64,000 bases of DNA from Plutella xylostella (taxonomy: Eukaryota; Arthropoda; Insecta; Lepidoptera; Plutellidae): positions 9,496,001-9,560,000 of the forward strand of contig NC_063997.1 of the NCBI RefSeq assembly GCF_932276165.1, written 5' to 3'. The position numbers and the translations under genes were made by a program. Below are positions 43,511 to 53,459 of the stretch, piece by piece (the first letter of the stretch is position 1; every line of letters begins with the position of its first letter). The notes beneath the pieces were generated by a model. It searched no databases. It had not been told where the DNA came from and saw only the letters and a program-made list of their open reading frames with translations.

Positions 43511-45859
43511 CCTGTTCTGGTTGCCAGATCCAAACGCCCCCTGTCTGGGAAGAGATTTTATGCTCAGCGGAACCGCCTGCACTATTGCTAGCACGGTCAT
43601 CATCATCATCAGCCATCATTATGAGTGACTTATTTAGAAGGTATCGAGTAACGTGCGCTATTCATCAGTGATTTTGGCATATGCAGACGAACGATTACTG
43701 CCAAGGTTGGTCATGTTAGCCATACAAGGGCACACCAAGGAAGCCTGAGTAACCATCTGCAGTCGTCGTAGCCGCATCGGCATGGATGACGACAAATCGG
43801 GTAACGTGCACCGCTTCTAAAAGTGTTATAGTACTTCAATTTGATGCCTCCGCTGAGGTAGGGTATTATATTAAAGCAGCTTTCTTCTGAACTGCCCAAA
43901 GTGACCTGTAGACTGCTCCTGGGGATAGTTGTGCAATCAATTTTTTATTTCGATGTCTCTGCTGAAGAAACTGTCTAACGCAGCTTTTGTTCTAAACTGC
44001 CTTAAGATCATTGGACTGCTCATGGGAATGGTGACGCACGGTAAGTACAGGAGCGTTACTCTATACTGATGAGAAACGAACGAACGAGAGCTGTCGTGCA
44101 ATCGGCACGTTTAATACATACAAACAGATAGAGCGGCTCGCGCCGCAGTGCACTGAAAGTTCGTTTTTCGTCATATAAAGTGACCCCCCAGACACTATCT
44201 TAAGTGTCATTACACATCGGCAGATTCCAGCTTTGAGTCTTTTCTTTTCTCGGCCGTGAGCAAAGTGAATCCCACCGGCGAGTGTTCAACCTAAAAGCAC
44301 TGAGCTAATTCCTGATTTCGTGAAAGTCGCTGTTGCTATACCATACCGCTTCACAAGTTACCGAATTTATTATGATCCTACTGTCGGGTGATCATGATCG
44401 GAGTGTCATCGCGGTTTCTGAGTGGCACCATATTAGCTGTCTTCCTTATGTCCCAGTGGATTGTGAGTGTGTATCCGAGCTCTTTGTTGAAAAATGCGTG
44501 AACCTCCTACGCAGCAGCTGTCTACTAGTTGTGTATCGAATAAATCGAGTAACGGTGCTCTTGCACGAGACGACTACCTTTTGGTAAAATTATAACTTCC
44601 ACTATTCTGGGAACATGCATATACCTACTGTGTACTGTGTATCACATCACTTGTAGCCGCAGCCCTACTCAATGTACGGGGCTAGATAATAAACAATGGC
44701 AGTCGTCATTAAATTTCTATGAATTTCGAAGGTCATCATTTGGAGCACAATCCAAAGGGTGAAAGTACCTATTCATGCCTAAACGGCTTCTCTAATGAAA
44801 ATGTATTTTTAATTCGATTCTGGCGCAAACGTTTCATTACTATTTTTCAACACTGTATCTGCTGAAACTACTTAGACTGACTGGTTAAGATGCAGACGTG
44901 CCGTTTTCACAATTCCATTTTGAGTAATCCTCAACTGTTTTATGGATCTTTCAGTTAGTTACGTAACTAGTTACCAAGTAAAAAATTACTTGTGTCATGC
45001 TCGTACTCGCATCTCATTTAGGAGCTATCTGGCCTCTAGCTGAAGGCTAAAACTGGTATATATATCTACTAAGCTAGTACAGAGTTATAACCGGGCAGCG
45101 GTGACATGGTAGCTGCTTGATTTATTAGAGTTTGCTGAAAACTTTCTAAATAAGTAATAATTATTAGTCATAATATTAACTCTTCGCAGTTCTTTCAGAA
45201 TGCAATACCAGGTCGCTGAAGTAGGTAACCTTCCTTAGCTGGACAACAACAAGCCTTTTTGTTTTAAAGAGTGTCACAGTTATTCGCCGTTCCACTGTCA
45301 TATCGATGTCCAAGGACTTTTTCTTGGGTATAGCTAACTACCTAAGTTTACCTATAGATAGCCGCAAGCTATCTGCTGTTGGCGAACTGTCAGTACTGAT
45401 TGATAAGTCAGGCTCGAGGGGGGCTCGTCCAACTGTCCATGTTCCCGCCACCATGATTGTTGCTTCCACAGATTAGAGAGTCTATGTTGGCTGTCGTTGC
45501 ATCAGGTCTGATCAGGTACAACTAACATCTTTACGTACCATCTTTATTTAATCGAGCTATTTTATTTTGTTTTATCTAGGTTGACTTAATGGTTTCAAAA
45601 TCGAACCTACAACAATGTAAGTAGGTACCTACCTACGTACCTTTGAAGTTGCAACAAGGCGAAGCCTTAAGGTTTTGGCCGAGACCTGCCCTTAGTGTTG
45701 ACGAACATACCTAAAGGTGACCTTGTTAATGTTTTTCATATGAAGTACTGAACATTTTACTTATCCTGGTGGCATGACTGATCATTTACTTACCCAGCTA
45801 AGACATGTTAGCCGGGTTTCATTTATCAACTATTACAATTGTTATTGTTGTGTTAATCA
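43511..45859. other. Interior of the 14-kb element before the errantivirus
   Basis: Only short frames; the longest, near 44333-44587 on plus, has no recognised motif. No splice-consistent gene could be built. The TSD of the errantivirus (ATCT) follows at 45860. Confidence 0.4.
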
Positions 45860-45863
45860 ATCT

Positions 45864-46104
45864 AGTTATGAACCCTCAACCCCTTAGAGTAATCCAAGTA
45901 CGTGCCTAGGCTTGCATGCCTTGCACTTTCCAGGTGGTCTGTTAGCAGTAAGTTAGAGTAAGCAAATTGTTATCTTGTTTAGCTCGTAAGTCATTTTGGT
46001 CGTTGAATACATTAGATCGATTTAGCATGCGCTTCTGCTAAGACGTGTCTCGTTTTAATTAATTAGTTTTTAAAAACCTTCCGATCGCTCCCGCAATCTT
46101 GACT
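45864..46104 (+). repeat. 5' LTR of the errantivirus
   Basis: 241 bp, the same as 53215-53455 by eye. It contains the U3/R/U5 functions; an initiator-like sequence is not obvious, and there is no clear TATA box, as in many errantiviruses. Confidence 0.95.
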
Positions 46105-46121
46105 GGCGCAGCCGATTCGGT
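46104..46121 (+). other. Primer-binding site (tRNA-Ser-like)
   Basis: TGGCGCAGCCGATTCGG begins at the last base of the LTR. A PBS of the form TGGCGCAG, overlapping the LTR end, is typical of errantiviruses primed by tRNA-Ser; the tRNA assignment is from memory of the family. Confidence 0.65.
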
Positions 46122-46489
46122 AGGATAACTGAATTATCCCGTGAAAATTCGGTTATAGAACTCTTACCGGTTTTCCGCGCGTTCCGGGAAACGCGCCGCG
46201 GATAGTGTTAACAGTGTCCTACTGCGAACCAAACAAATGTGTCAAGGCGGAAGGATTATACCGACCGGCTGGTGAGTACAACTTTTCACCTCCTGTCCAA
46301 ATTCCCTCTACAAGTAAAATTTCTTGGGTTATCTTGAGATAAGAACTCTCTCATTATAACGTTATCTATAGTTAGAAATATTAGTACTTACTAAAATTTG
46401 TAATATATATATACCTATAAATACTTGTGTTATAAATAAGATTAAAATTTAAACTTAGAGTAAGTGAATTGTGTAATAAAATATTCAAA

Positions 46490-47821
46490 ATGCCTGATCA
46501 GGTAGGCATGGAGAGTATAACGCTCATTCCGGGCGAAGTACTAAAGATCATACCCATCTTTAATGGGGATAAACGCATATTAAATTTGTTTTTGGCTAAA
46601 AGCGAATATATTATAGAAAGATTTAGAGGTAATGAGGCCCAAGACACATATATCATGCATGCTATAACCAGCAGACTAGCAGGTGATGCTGCTGCCCTTG
46701 TAAGTGAGAGGCAGGATATTATGCACTGGGATAATTTTAAGGAATTACTCGTGCAACATTTTGGAGACCCGCGAAACGAAGAGTGTATTGCCATAGAATT
46801 AGAAACTCTCAAAATTAATCCTAACGAAAGCTATCTTGATTTTTGCAACAGGATCCAGTCAGTGCGTTCTATTTTAATTTCAAAGGTAAATAGAATCGAA
46901 GACGCGAACATAAAAAATAGTAAAATTGCTATTTACACCAATACGTCACTCAACGTATTTTTGTATAATCTCCCCGAAAATATGGTGCGCATTGTTCGCC
47001 TTAAAGCCCCCGCTACTTTGGAAAAAGCATTGGAAATTGTATTGGAGGAGGTCAATTTCCACGATCAGTATGTTATGCGTAATAAAATGACTCTTCCTAG
47101 CTCTATGGTAAAGTCTCAGAACACACTAGTAACAACGCCCACACAAAAACTCGACGCAAAGCTTATCAGTTATGGCCAACTCCAGCCAACCGGCCTTAGA
47201 CCGATATTACCCACCGGTTACACCCCTCGATTTAATAATAGTATGGCAGTCCAATCATTCAATAATCAACCCTATGGCTACAGGCCGCAGTTAGGGAACA
47301 GCAATCCACAAATTGGGTATAGGCCACCACAGCCACAATTTGGCTACAAGCCTCCGCAATTCGGATACAAACCCCCGCAGTTCGGATACAAACCCCCGCA
47401 GTTCGGCTATAGACCACAGTTTGGTATGACAACTGCACAAAAATTCGGAAATAATAATCCTCAACAAATTGGGTACAAACCCACAGTTCCGATTTGGAAC
47501 AAGCCCGCGGCCGCACCACAGCATGTTTATTCAAACGATGTGTCGATGAGAACCGCACCTCAGAGACCTAACCAGGGTTTTAAATTAAATGAACTGTGCC
47601 TCTACGAAGAGGACCAATACCAACCAAATTATTACAACCCGGAGCAGTACGTCTACCTAGACGATGTACCTGCAGAACAAGTACATCATCCAGATATCGA
47701 AGGTAACTTTTCTGACTGTCAATTACAGGAATCATCCGAGGAACTGACACAGGAAAATGCAACCCCTGAACAAATAGAAAATTTTCACATAACAGCCTCA
47801 AACATCCCCCGGAAAAATTAG
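46490..47821 (+). CDS. gag: Errantivirus Gag
   Basis: The capsid/nucleocapsid polyprotein of the element. ATG at 46490 (MPDQVGMES) gives 443 residues. The N-terminal two-thirds resembles an insect retroelement capsid region (EAQDTYIMHAITSRLAGDAA, LETLKINPNESYLDFCNRIQ). From about residue 260 it is Pro/Gly/Tyr/Gln-rich with tandem PPQFGYK units; no CCHC zinc knuckle is seen, as in other errantiviruses. It ends 65 nt before the first ATG of pol, which is in the -1 frame relative to gag. A slippery-like G AAA AAT directly precedes the TAG. Confidence 0.9.
   Translation: MPDQVGMESITLIPGEVLKIIPIFNGDKRILNLFLAKSEYIIERFRGNEAQDTYIMHAITSRLAGDAAALVSERQDIMHWDNFKELLVQHFGDPRNEECIAIELETLKINPNESYLDFCNRIQSVRSILISKVNRIEDANIKNSKIAIYTNTSLNVFLYNLPENMVRIVRLKAPATLEKALEIVLEEVNFHDQYVMRNKMTLPSSMVKSQNTLVTTPTQKLDAKLISYGQLQPTGLRPILPTGYTPRFNNSMAVQSFNNQPYGYRPQLGNSNPQIGYRPPQPQFGYKPPQFGYKPPQFGYKPPQFGYRPQFGMTTAQKFGNNNPQQIGYKPTVPIWNKPAAAPQHVYSNDVSMRTAPQRPNQGFKLNELCLYEEDQYQPNYYNPEQYVYLDDVPAEQVHHPDIEGNFSDCQLQESSEELTQENATPEQIENFHITASNIPRKN
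47812..47821 (+). promoter_or_regulatory. Candidate -1 frameshift site between gag and pol
   Basis: In the gag frame the last codons are CGG AAA AAT TAG. G AAA AAT (47812-47818) resembles the X XXY YYZ slippery pattern, and the pol frame is open across it (GAA AAA TTA GAA). A downstream structure was not tested. Confidence 0.5.
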
Positions 47822-47886
47822 AATTAAATTGTGACCCGAACTTAAAATTACCGCATATTTATCTTCCCGAAATCAACGGTAAATTC

Positions 47887-50800
47887 ATGATAGATTCAGG
47901 AAGTATGAAATCTTTTATAAGCCCACGTTTAGCATATCAGTATTTTCATGACCAAATAGTTCACGAACCATTCGAAGTGATTAGTACACACTCATCAAGT
48001 AAACATAACGAAGTCATAAATATTCCGCTATTTCCCAGCTTAAATAATTCGGGTCAGCACAAATTCTATATCTACAATGTAGATGCGCGGTACGATGGAC
48101 TTATCGGCTCTGACTTGTTAGAGCAGTTACAAGCCATTGTTGATTATAAACATCACGTGTTACGAACGAACACGACATCTATACCTATTATACACAATCG
48201 CGAGGACCACGTCATAGAACTGGCCCCCCGCTCTGAACAACGAGTGAAATTGCCGACTGATTTATATTCAGGCGAAGCTATTTTAAATTATACGGAATTT
48301 TGTGAAGGAGTAAGGATGCCTAGCGCGCTAGTTAGGTGTATAAATGGATATGCTACCACGGTTATTCAAAATACTCGTGATGAACAGATGACATTAACTA
48401 TAACACACCCGTTTAAAACAGAACAGTATGAAAGTAGTACGGAATGTCAGGTTAATAGTATGATGGATGAAAGAAATATTGAAATAGATGAGATATTGAC
48501 ACAAAACTTAGCCAAATTACGACTTGATCATATGAATGCGGAAGAACGTCAGCAGATACATAACTTATGTATGGAATATAAGGACATATTTTATAGCGAC
48601 TTACTTCCTCTCTCATTTACGAATCAAGTAAAACACTTTATAAGAACAAAGAACGAGGACCCTATATACGTAAAACCCTACAGACAGGCCCCTATACAAG
48701 CAGAAGAAATAAAAAAACAGGTGGAAAATCTTTTGAAAAATAACGTCATTCAGGAATCATTTTCCCCTTGGAGTGCACCAGTGCACCTCGTCCCTAAAAA
48801 GATGGATGCATCCGGTGAAGCTAAATATAGGATGGTTATAGATTACAGGCGCTTAAATGACATCACTATAGACGACAAATATCCTCTCCCTAACATAACC
48901 GACTTATTTGACAAATTGGGTAAATCATCTTACTTTTCTACTTTAGATTTAGCCAGTGGCTACCATCAAATCGAAATCAATGAAAGCGATAGACAAAAGA
49001 CGGCATTTAGCACCCAGAACGGCCATTATGAATTTTTGAGAATGCCGTTCGGCTTAAAGACAGCCCCAGCAACATTTCAACGTGCTATCGATAATGTCCT
49101 TCGAGGTTTACAAGGAATACACTGCCTGGTATACCTAGATGATATTATTATCTATTCTGCAAGCCTAGCAGAACACATACAAAAATTAAGGGCAGTCTTT
49201 GAACGACTTAGAGCCACCAACTTGAAAGTACAGCTTGATAAGTCTGAGTTTCTTAGAAAAGAGGTTTTGTACCTTGGGCACACCATTACAAAAGACGGCC
49301 TTAAGCCCAATGACGATAAGGTTAAAGCTGTATTGAACTTTCCCTTACCTAAAACAACGACAGAGATTAAAAGTTTCTTGGGTTTGATTGGATATTATCG
49401 AAGATTCATTAAGGACTTCGCTAAAATAACTTACCCTTTAACATCTTGCCTTAAAAAGAAAAACCGAATTATAATTGACCAAAAATACATCGACTCATTT
49501 CAGAAATGCAAGGAACTTTTGACTAACGCACCCCTACTACGATATCCAGATCCATCTAGACCGTATATTCTAACTACTGACGCATCCTCTGTGGCATTAG
49601 GCGCGGTCTTATCGCACGGCACTGTTGGCAGCGACCAACCAATCGCCTACGCAAGTAGAGCACTCAGCGACACTGAGTCTCGCTTTAGTACTATCGAGAG
49701 AGAGCTCCTAGCTATAATATGGGCTGTAAAACACTTCAGGCCATACTTATACGGCCACAAATTTCTGATTTACACTGACCATCGCCCATTGTCGTGGCTA
49801 TATTCCATTAAAGAGCCAAATAGTAAACTTACCCGATGGCGGTTACGTCTATTAGAATATGACTTCGAAGTAATTTACAAAAATGGCAAACAGAACACCA
49901 ACGCCGACGCCTTATCTCGAATCAAAGTGAATGCTTTGACGTCCGATGACGACGCAATGTCTATGCAAGTAAACATTGACGACAAAGAGAAACGGCTTCA
50001 AGACCACATAAACGACTTGACTAAAAACATAGAAGACTGTTCTAATAAACCCCAACGACATGATTCTTCGACTATCACTATTTCCGATTCCTCTGCAACG
50101 ATAACAGGCTCTGAAGAACCTGATAACTATCCGGTCCGCTCATTGTCGAGTCATTCACAAACTATTCACTCTGCTGAAGACTTAGAATCATTTGGTATTC
50201 CTATATTACAAGAGGCTATAGATACGAAGCCCAATCAAATACTTGTATTCGTTTGGTTTAAGAACGACATACAAGTCACACATACAACTAGAGACAACCA
50301 AAAAGTAATAGAGGTATTTTTGCCACCAGATAATGAGGATTTAGTGAAGCGCTTTTTAAAGGAATATATTAACCTAAAGACAAAATATTTTATATATTTT
50401 GAGGACTTAAGACACCGGAAGTTATTTACGAAAGTAATAATATATTTATTTAAAAAGGGTTCCGTTGAGTTTTTAGAGTGTACCGAAAGGGTTGTATACA
50501 TAGAGGATGAGAAAGAACAAAAGGCCATTGTGTTGAAAATGCACGAAGGTAAGACCTGTCATCGCGGAATAAAAGAGACGTTAGTTAGGATACGCAGACA
50601 TTATTACTGGTTAAATATGAGAGATACTGTTGCTGCAATATTGAATGGATGTGATGCATGCCAGAGAATGAAGTATGACAGGAAGCCCATAAAGCCCGTT
50701 CTACAACTTACACAAACACAGGATGCTCCTTTTCAAGAGGTGTTCATAGATTTGTTTACAATTGATGGGATATATTATCTTACCCTCGTAGACGCCTTTA

Positions 50801-51579
50801 GTAAACTCGCACAGGCAATAGAAGTCACAAACCGATCAACTCCTGAAGTTATTCGGGCCCTGATTAAATATTTCTCATACTACGGAATACCTAAGAAAAT
50901 TACCTGTGACCCCGGAAAAGAGTTTAATAACGAGCTCATGAAGGAACTAATGACGATGTATAAAATAGATTTACACATAACAACCCCCAATAATCCAAAC
51001 TCCACTAGCATAGTAGAAAGATTCCACTCAACTATTATCGAAATTTATCGCCTAGCTAAATATGATCAAAAATGTACCGACGCAGCATCTGTCATGACGT
51101 ACGCCATACTTGCATACAACAACACCATACACTCCACCACAGAACTGACACCGTTTGAAGTAGTTTTCGGACATACAGACTCCAGTAAAATCTTTGAGGG
51201 AAACTTTGAGAAAAACTACATGCAACAACTATTAAAAGACCATGCGAAGCGTACCAAATTTCTGTATAAACACATAGCTCAAATGACTCTGTTAGGAAAA
51301 GAAAAAGTAAAGGAAAAGAAAGGAGGTGAGACCGGACATGAATTCGCGACAGGTGAAGATATCTATGTTAAAGATATCAATATTAGGAAGAGTAAAGATA
51401 AGCCCAGATATAATAAAGCGGAAGTTGTAGGTCAGGTACAAAGAAATATTATTCCCGTAAGGATAGGACATAGAGATACCAAAGTCCCCATTAAAAATGT
51501 GAAACGTCGCCCACAGGTGGTGTCTGGTCACCCTGACCCTGATCACGTTGAGCCAGGCCCATCATCTGCTCAAAATTGA
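47887..51579 (+). CDS. pol: Errantivirus Pol (protease, RT, RNase H, integrase)
   Basis: 1,230 residues from the first ATG, but probably made as a Gag-Pol fusion by -1 frameshift, since the frame is open upstream. Protease: the aspartyl DSG at the start (MIDSGSMKSF). RT: LDLASGYHQI and YLDDIIIYS with the YxDD box. RNase H: TTDASSVALGAVLSH and YTDHRPL. Integrase: zinc-binding H...H...C-x2-C (CDACQRMK), then the D,D,E triad at VFIDLF, TCDPGKEFNN and SIVERFHS. No internal stop. Domain order PR-RT-RH-IN marks Metaviridae. The end overlaps the env frame by 32 nt. Confidence 0.95.
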   Translation: MIDSGSMKSFISPRLAYQYFHDQIVHEPFEVISTHSSSKHNEVINIPLFPSLNNSGQHKFYIYNVDARYDGLIGSDLLEQLQAIVDYKHHVLRTNTTSIPIIHNREDHVIELAPRSEQRVKLPTDLYSGEAILNYTEFCEGVRMPSALVRCINGYATTVIQNTRDEQMTLTITHPFKTEQYESSTECQVNSMMDERNIEIDEILTQNLAKLRLDHMNAEERQQIHNLCMEYKDIFYSDLLPLSFTNQVKHFIRTKNEDPIYVKPYRQAPIQAEEIKKQVENLLKNNVIQESFSPWSAPVHLVPKKMDASGEAKYRMVIDYRRLNDITIDDKYPLPNITDLFDKLGKSSYFSTLDLASGYHQIEINESDRQKTAFSTQNGHYEFLRMPFGLKTAPATFQRAIDNVLRGLQGIHCLVYLDDIIIYSASLAEHIQKLRAVFERLRATNLKVQLDKSEFLRKEVLYLGHTITKDGLKPNDDKVKAVLNFPLPKTTTEIKSFLGLIGYYRRFIKDFAKITYPLTSCLKKKNRIIIDQKYIDSFQKCKELLTNAPLLRYPDPSRPYILTTDASSVALGAVLSHGTVGSDQPIAYASRALSDTESRFSTIERELLAIIWAVKHFRPYLYGHKFLIYTDHRPLSWLYSIKEPNSKLTRWRLRLLEYDFEVIYKNGKQNTNADALSRIKVNALTSDDDAMSMQVNIDDKEKRLQDHINDLTKNIEDCSNKPQRHDSSTITISDSSATITGSEEPDNYPVRSLSSHSQTIHSAEDLESFGIPILQEAIDTKPNQILVFVWFKNDIQVTHTTRDNQKVIEVFLPPDNEDLVKRFLKEYINLKTKYFIYFEDLRHRKLFTKVIIYLFKKGSVEFLECTERVVYIEDEKEQKAIVLKMHEGKTCHRGIKETLVRIRRHYYWLNMRDTVAAILNGCDACQRMKYDRKPIKPVLQLTQTQDAPFQEVFIDLFTIDGIYYLTLVDAFSKLAQAIEVTNRSTPEVIRALIKYFSYYGIPKKITCDPGKEFNNELMKELMTMYKIDLHITTPNNPNSTSIVERFHSTIIEIYRLAKYDQKCTDAASVMTYAILAYNNTIHSTTELTPFEVVFGHTDSSKIFEGNFEKNYMQQLLKDHAKRTKFLYKHIAQMTLLGKEKVKEKKGGETGHEFATGEDIYVKDINIRKSKDKPRYNKAEVVGQVQRNIIPVRIGHRDTKVPIKNVKRRPQVVSGHPDPDHVEPGPSSAQN

Positions 51580-53260
51580 GAAAAACCCAGGCGTACTACC
51601 CGTTAAACGAGGCCATGCTTATAAGCAGGAAGATAAGTGGATTATTATTAAAGTGTTAGATTTAAGCGACTTATACAAAGATTTAGTTTTTAACATAGAT
51701 AAGTATAATGAGTTTTCTAAATTAGTAGATATAAACAAACCAAATGCATATGAGTTTTTCGATTTACGCAAACAGGTAGATTTCCTTAAAGAAAAGGCTA
51801 TAAGTAAATCCGGAGAGCTAACGCCCACGCGTAGATTCAAACGAGGCATTATCAACCCCTTAGGATCACTGATTAAAGTTATTACAGGAAACCTGGATAA
51901 TCAAGACGCTATTCGTTACGAGTCACTAATATCTCAGTTAAAGGGCAATCAGATTATTACAGATAAGAAAATTATGGTTATCTCCAAAATGATGGACAGT
52001 TTCATAAATAGTACTGAAACCCTACATGAAAATACTTTAACATTAGACGCACGTTTCAAAAAGATGGAAAAACTTGTAAAAACTATAGCAAATAAGGAAA
52101 CCAGTTATATATACTCAGTATACATTTTAAGTATGTTTAATATGTTCTTAAATAATTTTCGAACCATTCATACTACTATACAAGAAATTGAAACTGCGTT
52201 GGCCTTCAGCAAATTGTCAGTATTACACCAAAGTATTGTGAACTCTACAGAATTATTATCTTTGTTACAATCTATTTCTAAAAATGCTAATTTAATGTAC
52301 CCAGCAACTCTTGAAAATTTGCTTAATCTGGAAAAGACAATAATTGTTAAAAGCTATGTAAAAGAGAGTCAGATAACGTTCATAATGGAGGTACCCTTAA
52401 TAGATAATAATACCTATAGCTACTATCAAATATATTCACTACCTATATATAATAGCAGTCGCAATATAACCCAAGTAATTATTCCCAAACACCCCTACCT
52501 ATTGGTGAAAGGTTCGGAATACCTGCCGGTCCAACACCCCTGCGAGCAGCTCGCCTCCGACGACCAGTTCCTGTGTACCGAGGATAGCACTGTCTTGTAC
52601 TCACCACCTACCTGTGTAGAACAGCTGATGAAATTTAGTATAAATTATAATGCCTGCACCCCATACGCTATAGATATAGAGACAATCAAAGCTCAACGGA
52701 TTGACTCTACCAGCTGGATTTTATATGCACGAGAAAAATCCATGTTTTCCACTCAATGTCAGAATGATATAACACACCAACAGATACAAGGCACCTATAT
52801 ACTAACTATATCTAACATATTATGTGATTACCAGCTGGAGAATTTCTACCTACACCATAGACAACACTATTTTACTAGTCTACAGTACAAGGCGTTACCA
52901 ATAATAGATCTACCAGAGCTTCCACAAGACAACGTGACTACATCCCGCACCATGAACGTGAAGGGTGTCAATTTAGACAACCTACGACAGATGTATAACA
53001 CTCTACAAAGTGAAATTAGTGAAAACAGTGAAAATATCTCAATGCCCACAGTGCAAGTGAAAAGTGTTAGCTTAGCAACCCTTATTCTGTATTTCTTGTT
53101 AATCATATGTGCCATTGGTTTTTCTATGTATAGTTATAGAGTATGGATAATGTCGAAGCTTCGAAATTCCCGGAATCAAGAATCTTCCAGTAATTTCGAT
53201 CTTGGGGATGGAGGAGTTATGAACCCTCAACCCCTTAGAGTAATCCAAGTACGTGCCTAG
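51548..53260 (+). CDS. env: Errantivirus Env glycoprotein (open frame without its own early ATG)
   Basis: A 570-codon frame resembling insect errantivirus and baculovirus F-type fusion proteins. A basic RFKR site for furin-like cleavage lies near residue 97, followed by a hydrophobic GIINPLGSLIKVI segment like a fusion peptide. A heptad-like region, a Cys-rich part and one membrane anchor near the C-terminus (LATLILYFLLIICAIGF) come after. No ATG occurs near the start, and no signal peptide is visible. As in gypsy, the message is probably spliced so that a 5' leader exon supplies the start. The last 15 codons and the stop are inside the 3' LTR. No disabling mutation is seen. Confidence 0.88.
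   Translation: MSQAHHLLKIEKNPGVLPVKRGHAYKQEDKWIIIKVLDLSDLYKDLVFNIDKYNEFSKLVDINKPNAYEFFDLRKQVDFLKEKAISKSGELTPTRRFKRGIINPLGSLIKVITGNLDNQDAIRYESLISQLKGNQIITDKKIMVISKMMDSFINSTETLHENTLTLDARFKKMEKLVKTIANKETSYIYSVYILSMFNMFLNNFRTIHTTIQEIETALAFSKLSVLHQSIVNSTELLSLLQSISKNANLMYPATLENLLNLEKTIIVKSYVKESQITFIMEVPLIDNNTYSYYQIYSLPIYNSSRNITQVIIPKHPYLLVKGSEYLPVQHPCEQLASDDQFLCTEDSTVLYSPPTCVEQLMKFSINYNACTPYAIDIETIKAQRIDSTSWILYAREKSMFSTQCQNDITHQQIQGTYILTISNILCDYQLENFYLHHRQHYFTSLQYKALPIIDLPELPQDNVTTSRTMNVKGVNLDNLRQMYNTLQSEISENSENISMPTVQVKSVSLATLILYFLLIICAIGFSMYSYRVWIMSKLRNSRNQESSSNFDLGDGGVMNPQPLRVIQVRA
53204..53214 (+). other. Polypurine tract
   Basis: GGGGATGGAGG immediately before the 3' LTR, the expected position of the plus-strand primer. 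Confidence 0.75.
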
Positions 53261-53455
53261 GCTTGCATGCCTTGCACTTTCCAGGTGGTCTGTTAGCAGT
53301 AAGTTAGAGTAAGCAAATTGTTATCTTGTTTAGCTCGTAAGTCATTTTGGTCGTTGAATACATTAGATCGATTTAGCATGCGCTTCTGCTAAGACGTGTC
53401 TCGTTTTAATTAATTAGTTTTTAAAAACCTTCCGATCGCTCCCGCAATCTTGACT
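53215..53455 (+). repeat. 3' LTR of the errantivirus
   Basis: 241 bp, apparently identical to the 5' LTR. It also encodes the C-terminus of Env. Confidence 0.95.
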
Positions 53456-53459
53456 ATCT

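Larger units (their letters stand above)
45864..53455 (+). mobile_element. Gypsy-type errantivirus (LTR retrotransposon with env), apparently complete
   Basis: 7,592 bp with two 241-bp LTRs that look identical by eye, a 4-bp target duplication ATCT (45860-45863 and 53456-53459), a tRNA-like primer-binding site, gag, pol, env and a polypurine tract. LTRs start AGTTATG and end TTGACT, the gypsy/17.6/TED pattern. Matching LTRs and open frames imply a recent insertion. It sits within the 14-kb TIR element. Confidence 0.95.
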
